Positions 38,003-44,600 of a stretch of 64,000 nucleotides of DNA are shown here, piece after piece (within the stretch, counting starts at the first letter, position 1; each line of letters opens with the position of its first letter). This DNA is from Bradyrhizobium nivariense (GTDB taxonomy: Bacteria > Pseudomonadota > Alphaproteobacteria > Rhizobiales > Xanthobacteraceae). The stretch spans positions 124,001 through 188,000 of the forward strand of contig NZ_JARVWW010000006.1 in the NCBI RefSeq assembly GCF_029846715.1, given 5' to 3'. The translations under genes and the position numbers were made by a program. The notes under the pieces were generated by a model, which searched no databases, was not told the origin of the DNA, and worked only from the letters and a program-made list of their open reading frames with translations.

Positions 38003-38755
38003 ATGAGCACCGCCGCTCACATCGTCCTGCGCAACGTCTCGGTGAGATTTCCGGTGCTGTCGTTCCGCGACCGCTCGCTGCGCAGCCGGTTCGTCAGCGC
38101 CGTGACGCTGCGGCGGAAGACAGCGGTCCTCCACATCGTCTCCGCGTTGAACGACGTCAGCCTCGACATCCGTGCCGGCGACCGCGTCGCCATCATCGGC
38201 GCCAATGGCGCCGGCAAGACCACGTTGCTGCGGGTGCTCGCCGGCATCTACCATCCGACCGCGGGCAGCGTGGGCGTGCTCGGCCGCTGCCTGCCGCTGT
38301 TCGATCTCTCGGCCGGCTTCGACGAGGAAGCGACCGGCTACGAGAACATCATGCGGCGCGGTCTCGTGATCGGCGCGCGGCGCTCCGAGATCGACGCCCG
38401 GCGCGCGGACATCGCGGAATTCACCGAGCTCGGCGACCGGCTCGACATGCCGCTGCGCACCTATTCCAGCGGCATGATGCTGCGCCTGATCTTTGCGGTC
38501 GCAACCGCCGTCGAGGGCGAGATCGTGCTGCTCGACGAATGGATCGGCGTCGGCGACCAGCAATTCCGCACGAAGGCGCGGCAGCGGCTCGACGAGATCG
38601 TCGCGCGCGCCGGCATTTTGGTCCTCGCCTCGCACGACGTCGATCTGATCAAGAGCACCTGCAACCGCGCGATCCTGCTGGAGGAGGGACGGATCGCGGC
38701 GGCCGGCACGATCGACGAGATTCTCGGGAGATACCTCGGCGGCGCGAAGGCCTAG
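38003..38755 (+). CDS. Polysaccharide-type ABC exporter ATP-binding protein
   Basis: ATPase partner of the preceding permease (KpsT/Wzt type, 250 residues). Walker A is GANGAGKTT, the signature is TYSSGMMLRLIFAVAT, which is the SSGM variant typical of this exporter group, and Walker B is EIVLLDEWIGVGD. It has no C-terminal carbohydrate-binding domain as found in some Wzt proteins, so recognition of a modified chain end is not expected. It starts 7 nt after the permease stop. Confidence 0.9.
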   Translation: MSTAAHIVLRNVSVRFPVLSFRDRSLRSRFVSAVTLRRKTAVLHIVSALNDVSLDIRAGDRVAIIGANGAGKTTLLRVLAGIYHPTAGSVGVLGRCLPLFDLSAGFDEEATGYENIMRRGLVIGARRSEIDARRADIAEFTELGDRLDMPLRTYSSGMMLRLIFAVATAVEGEIVLLDEWIGVGDQQFRTKARQRLDEIVARAGILVLASHDVDLIKSTCNRAILLEEGRIAAAGTIDEILGRYLGGAKA

Positions 38756-38812
38756 CCGCCCGGTCGGGGTTGCCTAAACCCTTGATCCCCTATATTGCTC
38801 CGCCCTCGTTGG

Positions 38813-38886
38813 GGCCACGTGGCGGAGTGGTTACGCGCCGGTCTGCAAAACCGTTTACTCGGGTTCGAGTCCCGACGTGGCCTCCA
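38813..38886 (+). tRNA. tRNA-Cys (GCA)
   Basis: 74 nt cloverleaf. Acceptor arms GGCCACG and CGTGGCC pair fully; the anticodon loop CTGCAAA gives GCA; the T arm contains GGGTTCGAGTCCC; CCA is encoded. The gene is isolated, with no integrase or attachment-site duplication nearby. Confidence 0.96.
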
Positions 38887-39079
38887 TCACAAGTTCCTGA
38901 TATCTCAGCAAATATTCGATTGCGAAGCGGGTGCCATCGCGCGCGCGCAGGCGATGCCGGCTGGCAGCGCACACCGGGTTTGCCCGGGGCTTGGCGGAAA
39001 CCCGCGATTCAGCCCGCTGGCATAGTCTTCGCATCTGCGAAGTGATGCATTCCCCGAGCGATCGAGCGCTGGAGAGCAC

Positions 39080-39226
39080 GTGAGTGAAATCGTCCGATTT
39101 GTCCCGAAATCCGAGTTGGAGCGGGCTCGCCTCATTCGCGAGGCCCGTGCGATCTATGACAGCATCTTTCCGTCGGCCGTACCCGACCGGGCGCGGCAGG
39201 ACGGCGAGGAGCGCGTCGAGACCTGA
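39080..39226 (+). CDS. Small hypothetical protein (48 aa)
   Basis: GTG start at 39080 with GGAG 6 nt upstream opens MSEIVRFVPKSELERARLIREA and continues RAIYDSIFPSAVPDR, ending EERVET. The charged, helical composition and good ribosome-binding site support a real gene. I recognise no domain; small proteins with this opening are, to my recollection, conserved in Bradyrhizobium. Confidence 0.6.
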   Translation: MSEIVRFVPKSELERARLIREARAIYDSIFPSAVPDRARQDGEERVET

Positions 39227-39269
39227 TCGCGGCCGCGCCGGGTTTTCGGCACGGGGCCTATAATTTAGC

Positions 39270-39292
39270 AAAACGCCCGCAGAGCGCGGGCG
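39270..39292 (-). terminator. Intrinsic terminator of the minus-strand small gene
   Basis: Perfect 7-bp stem CGCCCGC/GCGGGCG with a 5-nt loop. On the minus strand it is followed by TTTTGCTAAATT, a fair U-tract, and it lies 25 nt beyond the stop at 39317. Confidence 0.65.
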
Positions 39293-39316
39293 CATCAGCT
39301 CACGGTGAAACTGGCC

Positions 39317-39511
39317 TCAGCAGGCCGCGTACCAGCCGTCCGGAAACGGCAGCAGGGGCCAGGCGCCCTCATTGTCATTGGCGGCCTTGGGCTTCGCGTA
39401 GTACGTCCACGAGCGGGGCACGAAATCCTCCTCCGGCGCGAACGCCAGATCTTCATGGACCATGGCGTCTTGGACGGCATCCAGCAGCAAGTTGAATTCG
39501 GCTTCGCTCAT
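39317..39511 (-). CDS. Small hypothetical protein (64 aa)
   Basis: Starts at ATG 39511 directly after GGAGGGTGTG on the minus strand and reads MSEAEFNLLLDAVQDAMVHE, then an acidic stretch with FAPEEDFVPRSWTYYAKPKAANDN and an aromatic-rich end, LPFPDGWYAAC. A terminator hairpin follows. No known domain. The frame extends 12 codons upstream to 39547, but the ribosome-binding site favours 39511. Confidence 0.6.
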   Translation of the reverse strand: MSEAEFNLLLDAVQDAMVHEDLAFAPEEDFVPRSWTYYAKPKAANDNEGAWPLLPFPDGWYAAC

Positions 39512-39768
39512 CACACCCTCCGGACCGCGGATGGCGCAATGTCGCAAAGTCGGTTTGTTTCCCGATTGAGCCGATCGTTCGCATTTTAACGATCCGCCAA
39601 TCGGGTCCCGATTGGTTAGCGATTCATGAAAATCCCCTTGGGGACCTTAGGTTCCTGCCAGACGCCCTCGGTGTGAAGAAGATCACATCTTCCGCTGTTT
39701 ATTTCTCCTACCCCTTTGCACGCCGGCCAGTGCAGGCCGGGCGGGCAGGGCAGAACGGGAGACTGGTC

Positions 39769-40032
39769 ATGAAGGCGAGGTTCTTGCGGTTTGCGGCTGT
39801 GAAAAGCCGGGCGCGTCGCGCCTCGACGGTGGGGCTGTTCCTGACGCTGTTTGCCTCCGCCGCCCATGCACAGCAGGGAACGCCCGAGCAGCGCCGGGCC
39901 TGTACCCCCGACGTCTACCGCCTCTGCGCCAGCGAAATCCCCAACGTTCGCGCCATCACAGCGTGCCTGCGCCGTAACAGGCTAAGCTTGAGTGAGGCTT
40001 GCCGCACCGTGTTCGATCAGGCCGGCGGCTGA
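39769..40032 (+). CDS. Exported small protein with one cysteine-rich repeat
   Basis: 87 residues. An N-terminal signal sequence (basic start, STVGLFLTLFASAAHAQ with AHA cleavage site) is followed by a single CxPDVYRLCAxEI...CLRRNRLSLSEAC unit. The spacing of four cysteines matches the Cys-rich repeat found in many short exported proteobacterial proteins; two disulfides are expected in the periplasm. Function unknown. The in-frame ATG at 39673 is rejected because it puts a long basic stretch before the signal. Confidence 0.72.
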   Translation: MKARFLRFAAVKSRARRASTVGLFLTLFASAAHAQQGTPEQRRACTPDVYRLCASEIPNVRAITACLRRNRLSLSEACRTVFDQAGG

Positions 40033-40463
40033 CATACCGGGCCTGTGGGTTTGTGCGCAGCAAGTGGCTCGCGCGGGCTCGCGAATCCGGCATAGTCGGC
40101 CTGTGGATATACTGTGGGTATGCTGCGGACAGGCTGTGAACGACGGTGATGTGCTTCGGATGTCGCCCGTAGATGCGTCCTTCGATTGTCATATCTATGT
40201 CAAATGACCTTATCAAATGATTCCCTGATCGTGCAGATCACGGCGTCGCGCAAGATCATTTGGTTCTCCCGAATTCGGAATTGCGTGCCGCGGGCATCCC
40301 TCACGCACGAACAGTTTTTGTGCAGCCGCGTGCCCAAATGACGGGCTCCCTCCGTCCAATTTTTTGTACGCCCGCGGACAAGCTTTCCGGTCCGCTCTCC
40401 TCCTAGGCTCGCTTCCGAGATCTGGAACATGGCCATTGCCATGACAATTCGAAGGAGCTGGAG
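40033..40463. other. Long intergenic region upstream of the amide-uptake cluster
   Basis: About 430 bp, AT-richer than its surroundings. The motif TCAAATGA occurs at 40200-40207 and 40213-40220 (13-bp spacing), and an inverted near-copy, ATCATTTGG, ends near 40263. Direct repeats of this size and spacing are the usual binding pattern of AraC-type activators, so this is a candidate operator for the AraC-amidase encoded downstream. No gene and no good sigma-54 element was found. Confidence 0.4.
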
Positions 40464-41381
40464 ATGAAGAGACCGGTATTGCCCCAGGCGCGGGGGATCG
40501 CGCGTGCGACGCGGCCTTGGCGCAAGGCCGCGCTCGGCGCCGCGGTCGCCTTCGGCACGCTGGCAGCCGCGCCCCTGAGCGCGCAGGCTGCGGCGCCCGC
40601 GGCCTGCGCCGCGCTTCAGGACAAATATCCGGACTGGAAGGGCAAGACCCTCGTCAGCGCCATCAACCCGCACACGCCGGGCTATGAGACGATCGACCCG
40701 AAGGACCCCAGCAAATATATCGGCTTCGACATCGATCTCGGCGAAGCCATCGGCGAATGCCTCGGCTTCAAGCTGACCTACAAGCCGGTGACGTTCGCGG
40801 CACTCCTGACCACGCTCGCCGCTGGCCAGGCCGACATCGTGATTTCCGACATCTACGCCACCAAGGAGCGCGCCAAGGCCGCCGACTTCATCACCTATTC
40901 GAAAGTGTTCGACGGCGTGCTGGTCGCCAAGGGCAATCCGAAGGGCATCAACGGCATCAACATGTCGATGTGCGGCGCCGCTGCCGCCGAAAACACCGGC
41001 TATGTCGAGGTGCCCCTGATCCAGGCGCTGATGCCCGAGTGCAAGAAGGCCGGCAAGGCCGAGCCGACCGTCCAGCTCTACGACAACAACGCCAACTGCA
41101 TCCAGGCGATCCTTGCCGGTCGAGCCGACACCTATGTCAACGACGTCAACACCGTCGACAGCGCGGTCAAGGCCTATCCGGACAAGCTGGAGAAGGCGAC
41201 CGCGGTGACGATCCCGTATTCCGTCGGCATCGCCGTGCCCAAGGACAAGCCGAAATTCCGCGACGCCGTGCTCGCCGCGCTGATCGAGGTGCAGAAGGCC
41301 GGCACGCATATGGAGCTTCTGAAGAAGCATGGGCTCGACGTGAACAACTTCAAGGAGCCTGACATTCTGACGGCCGATTGA
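40464..41381 (+). CDS. ABC transporter substrate-binding protein (polar amino acid family)
   Basis: Periplasmic binding protein of family 3, 305 residues. A long basic N-terminus and hydrophobic segment end at AQAAAPAA, then the mature part: GFDIDLGEAIGECLGFKLTYKPVTF and QADIVISDIYATKERAKAADFITY, the classical SBP_bac_3 signatures. Four cysteines of the mature part (CAALQ, GECLG, MCGAA, ECKK, NCIQ region) could form disulfides. The start has GGAGCTGGAG upstream. The ligand is unknown; position before amidase genes suggests an amide-bearing compound. Its stop overlaps the next ATG (TGATG). Confidence 0.9.
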   Translation: MKRPVLPQARGIARATRPWRKAALGAAVAFGTLAAAPLSAQAAAPAACAALQDKYPDWKGKTLVSAINPHTPGYETIDPKDPSKYIGFDIDLGEAIGECLGFKLTYKPVTFAALLTTLAAGQADIVISDIYATKERAKAADFITYSKVFDGVLVAKGNPKGINGINMSMCGAAAAENTGYVEVPLIQALMPECKKAGKAEPTVQLYDNNANCIQAILAGRADTYVNDVNTVDSAVKAYPDKLEKATAVTIPYSVGIAVPKDKPKFRDAVLAALIEVQKAGTHMELLKKHGLDVNNFKEPDILTAD

Positions 41382-43006
41382 TGTCGCTGTTCCTCCATTA
41401 CCTGAGCATGCCGTATCTGCTCGAGGGCATCGAGCTCACCCTCGAGGTGACTGCCCTCGGGCTCGGCGGCGGATTGATCCTTGGATTGATCCTCGCCGGC
41501 ATGCAGCTCTCCCGCTTCTGGCTGCTGGCGGCGATCGCCAGGGCCTACACCGTGATCTTCCGCGGCACGCCGCTGATCCTGCAAATGGTGTTCGCCTACG
41601 ACGCGTTGCCGCATATCGGCATCAAACTGCCGGCGGTGCTGGCCGCCGGCCTTGCGCTGGCCTGCAACGAGGCGCCGTTCATCGCCGAGATGCTGCGTGC
41701 TGGAGTGCTCGGCGTCGATCGCGGGCAGGTGACGGCCGGCCAGGCGCTCGGCATGACGCCGCGGATCCTGATGTGGCGGGTGATCGCGCCCCAGGCGATC
41801 CGCACCATGATCCCGGCCTTCGGCAACGAGGCCGTCAGCGCGCTGAAAAACTCCTCGCTGGCCTCCGTCGTCGCGGTCCAGGAGCTGACCCTGCGCTCGA
41901 CCCAGCTTGCGTCCTCGACCTTCGACTTCTTCTCGATCTTCTTCGCCTCGGGCTTGCTGTATCTGGTGCTGACCTTTGCCATCAGCATCATCCAGCTTTT
42001 CGTCGAATGGTTGCTCGATCTCGATCGCACCAAAGGTCGCCAGCGCAAGCTCGCCGATTATCTGCCCTGGCGCCGGGTCGATCTTGCCACCAAGCTCGAG
42101 CTTGCCGAGGCGACCGCTGTTGATCCCGAGCCGGTAGAGGCGGAGCAGCTTGCCGAGACGCCGCCGCTGGCGTTGACTCGCGAGGAACGCACCCGGCGCG
42201 CGGCGACGATCGCGCGCAACAACATCGCGGTCGAGGCCAAGGATCTCACCAAGAGCTACGGCGCGCAAAAAGTGCTCGGCGGTCTCGATCTCACCGTGCG
42301 CGTCGGCGAGGTCGTCGCGCTGCTCGGGCCCAGCGGCTCCGGCAAGAGCACGCTGCTCCGCTGCCTCAATCATCTCGAAAGCTGGGACGGAGGCACGGTG
42401 CGCGTCGGCGGCCGCCGCCTCGGCTTTGACGACGACGGCAAGCTGCTGCCGCCACGCGCGATCGCCAATGAGCGGGCAAGCGTGGGCGTCGGCATGGTGT
42501 TCCAGCAGTTCAATTTGTTCGCCCATCTCTCGGCGAAGGAAAACATCGCGGGGCCCTTGCGCTGGGTGCACGGCATGACCCGCATCGATGCCGATCGCCG
42601 CGCCACAGAGCTACTCGACCGGGTCGGGCTGTCGCACCGCGCCGACGCGCTGCCGCGGCATCTCTCCGGCGGCCAGCAGCAGCGCGTCGCCATCGCGCGG
42701 GCCCTTGCACCGAACCCCAGCGTGCTGCTGCTGGACGAGCCGACCTCGGCGCTCGATCCCGAGCTCGTCAGCGAGGTGTTGGAGGTAATCCGACGGCTCG
42801 CCATCGACGACGGGCTCACCATGATCATCTCGACGCACCAGATACGCTTCGCCGACGAGGTCGCCGACCGTGTCGCGTTCCTGAGCGGCGGCACGATCAT
42901 CGAGGAAGGGCCGGCGCATGAGGTTCTCTGCAACCCGCGCAATCCGCTGACCGCGCGTTTCCTCAGCGTGATGGAAGCCGACAAAGTTCCGGAGGCGGTG
43001 CGATGA
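41381..43006 (+). CDS. Fused ABC permease and ATPase (polar amino acid type)
   Basis: One 541-residue polypeptide carrying both importer domains. Residues 1-215 form a HisM-type permease with EAA loop ALGMTPRILMWRVIAPQAIR; ~285-541 form the ATPase with GPSGSGKST near 317, [15 protein letters not shown], and [16 protein letters not shown] ~65-residue charged linker joins them. Fusion fixes a 1:1 ratio and implies a homodimeric transporter. The ATG at 41381 overlaps the stop of the binding protein gene, so the two are surely co-translated. A TTG 3 nt upstream is possible but unnecessary. Confidence 0.9.
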   Translation: MSLFLHYLSMPYLLEGIELTLEVTALGLGGGLILGLILAGMQLSRFWLLAAIARAYTVIFRGTPLILQMVFAYDALPHIGIKLPAVLAAGLALACNEAPFIAEMLRAGVLGVDRGQVTAGQALGMTPRILMWRVIAPQAIRTMIPAFGNEAVSALKNSSLASVVAVQELTLRSTQLASSTFDFFSIFFASGLLYLVLTFAISIIQLFVEWLLDLDRTKGRQRKLADYLPWRRVDLATKLELAEATAVDPEPVEAEQLAETPPLALTREERTRRAATIARNNIAVEAKDLTKSYGAQKVLGGLDLTVRVGEVVALLGPSGSGKSTLLRCLNHLESWDGGTVRVGGRRLGFDDDGKLLPPRAIANERASVGVGMVFQQFNLFAHLSAKENIAGPLRWVHGMTRIDADRRATELLDRVGLSHRADALPRHLSGGQQQRVAIARALAPNPSVLLLDEPTSALDPELVSEVLEVIRRLAIDDGLTMIISTHQIRFADEVADRVAFLSGGTIIEEGPAHEVLCNPRNPLTARFLSVMEADKVPEAVR

Positions 43007-43055
43007 GAGCCGCATCCACAACGTTCAAGACCGCGTTCCCCACAAAGGCCACGTC

Positions 43056-44297
43056 ATGAAGCATTTCACACTGCCGGTTTCGCCGAAGACCGTCCACTGG
43101 GGCTATTTCTCCAAGAAGGTGGCGCCGGCCCTGACGCTGCGCTCGGGCGATCGCGCCACCATCGAGACGTTGACCCATCACGCCAATGACGATTACGAGC
43201 GCATGATCCAGGGCGATCCCGGCGCCGAGAGCGTGTTCCAGTGGACGCGGGAGCACAAGGCAGTCGCGCGCCGAGGCTCGGGCCCGACGGAAGGCCCGTT
43301 CATCCGCGGCGCAGGCGAGGGGATCGGCGTGCATCTCCTCACCGGACCGGTTGCAATCGAAGGCTCCGAGCCCGGCGATATCCTCGAAGTGCGCATTCTC
43401 GACGTCCGGCCACGGCCAAGCTGCAGCGCCTGCCATGCCGGGCGCTGCTTCGGCTCCAACGTCGCCGCCAACTGGGGCTTCCACTATCACGATCTGATCG
43501 AGGAGCCGAAGCCGCGCGAGGTCGTCACCATCTTCGAGCTCGACGCCTCCGGCGAGCCCTTCGCCAAGGCGGTCTACAACTACGTCTGGACGCCGCAGAC
43601 CGACCCTGACGGCATCGTGCATCCGACCATCGATTATCCCGGCGTGCGCGTCGATCACGCCACCATCAAGAAGCGCGAGAACATCCTCGCAAGCGTCAAG
43701 GTGCCGGCACGGCTGCATTTCGGCACCATGGGGCTCGCACCGTCGGAAGCCGATTTCGTCAGCTCGATCCCGCCGAGCTATACCGGCGGCAACATCGACG
43801 ACTGGCGCATCGGCAAGGGCGCGCGGATGTTCTATCCGGTCGCGGTCCCCGGCGCGTATTTTTCGGTCGGCGATCCCCACGCCGCGCAAGGTGACAGCGA
43901 GCTTGGCGGCACCGCGATCGAGACCTCGCTGACCGGCGAATTCGAGTTCATCCTGCACAAGAAGGCCGATCTCGCCGGCACCAGCCTCGAGGGCCTCGAT
44001 CATCCGATGCTGGAGACCGATCAGGCGTGGTCGTTCTACGGCTTCACCTATCCGAACTATCTCGCGGCGCTCGGCGCCGACGCGCAAACCGAGATTGCCA
44101 ATCACTCGAGCCTCGACCGTGCGATGCGCGATGCGTTCAGAAAACTCCGGCGGTTCCTGATGACCGTGCACGGCCTCAGCGAAGACGAGGCGATCTCGCT
44201 GCTGTCGGTCGGCGCCGATTTTGGCGTCACCCAGGTGGTCGACGCCAATTGGGGCGTCCACGGCACGATCCGCAAGAACATCTTCCGGTGCGACTAA
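43056..44297 (+). CDS. Acetamidase/formamidase family protein
   Basis: Cytoplasmic amidohydrolase of the FmdA/AmdA family (413 residues), which releases ammonia from short amides. Motifs seen are VHWGYFSKK, SGDRATIETLTHHA, a GAGEGIGVHLLTGPV stretch and GDPHAAQGDSEL, the last a hallmark of the family. Unlike its fused paralogue downstream it carries a cysteine cluster, CSACHAGRC (Cys123, Cys126, Cys131), where the paralogue has no cysteine. The gene follows the permease-ATPase by 49 nt in the same direction, so it is probably in the same operon. True substrate unknown; formamide, acetamide or a larger amide are all possible. Confidence 0.88.
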   Translation: MKHFTLPVSPKTVHWGYFSKKVAPALTLRSGDRATIETLTHHANDDYERMIQGDPGAESVFQWTREHKAVARRGSGPTEGPFIRGAGEGIGVHLLTGPVAIEGSEPGDILEVRILDVRPRPSCSACHAGRCFGSNVAANWGFHYHDLIEEPKPREVVTIFELDASGEPFAKAVYNYVWTPQTDPDGIVHPTIDYPGVRVDHATIKKRENILASVKVPARLHFGTMGLAPSEADFVSSIPPSYTGGNIDDWRIGKGARMFYPVAVPGAYFSVGDPHAAQGDSELGGTAIETSLTGEFEFILHKKADLAGTSLEGLDHPMLETDQAWSFYGFTYPNYLAALGADAQTEIANHSSLDRAMRDAFRKLRRFLMTVHGLSEDEAISLLSVGADFGVTQVVDANWGVHGTIRKNIFRCD

Positions 44298-44330
44298 TGT
44301 GCGTTGAGATGAGGGAGGTTCGCTGCGGTC

Positions 44331-44447
44331 CATCCTTCGAGACGCCCGCCTTGGCGGGCTCCTCAGGATGAGGTCTTGGGGAGTGGCGAAATCTTAGACC
44401 CTCATGGTGAGGAGCGCCGCCTTACGGCGCGTCTCGAACCATGAAGG
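44331..44447. repeat. Pair of palindromic dispersed repeats
   Basis: Two imperfect hairpins: 44331-44370 (CATCCTTCGAG arm, stem CGCCCGCC/GGCGGGC, arm CTCAGGATG) and 44399-44447 (CCTCATGGT arm, stem GCGCCG/CGGCGC, arm ACCATGAAGG). This two-part palindrome is of a type I know from many Bradyrhizobium intergenic regions. Here it separates the stand-alone amidase gene from the sigma-54 promoter of the fusion gene and could stop read-through. Confidence 0.7.
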
Positions 44448-44556
44448 CCGAGCACTTTTAGGCATTATGCGTTGATTCACACCTGTTTTCGGGATGAGCA
44501 CGTGACCAGCGAACCTCATCTGCGCCCCGTCGCTGTGACGGATGACCGCGTGCGTC

Positions 44557-44571
44557 TGGCACAGAGGTTGC
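44557..44571 (+). promoter_or_regulatory. Sigma-54 (-24/-12) promoter of the AraC-amidase gene
   Basis: TGGCAC, five bases, TTGC, followed by T: an exact match to the core of the sigma-54 consensus with correct GG-to-GC spacing. The expected transcript start, about 12 nt past the GC, is near 44583. The ATG at 44601 then has a short leader containing GGTGGA. This is a sequence match only, but position and spacing agree with the gene start. A bacterial enhancer-binding protein (NtrC or another) would be needed; I found no clear NtrC palindrome just upstream. Confidence 0.7.
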
Positions 44572-44600
44572 TTCGATCCACAGCAATCTGGGTGGATCCG

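Noticed and set aside
38813..38886. tRNA-Cys as an integration site for a genomic island
   Set aside because: No integrase, no repeated 3' tRNA fragment, and flanking genes look chromosomal. The same holds for tRNA-Asn.
40422..40444. Possible sigma-54 element TGGAAC...TTGC upstream of the binding-protein gene
   Set aside because: The gap is seven bases instead of five and the -24 block is imperfect.
44472..44600. N-terminal extension of the AraC-amidase from ATG 44472
   Set aside because: It would include the sigma-54 promoter and precede the recognised start of the sensor domain; ATG 44601 has a ribosome-binding site.
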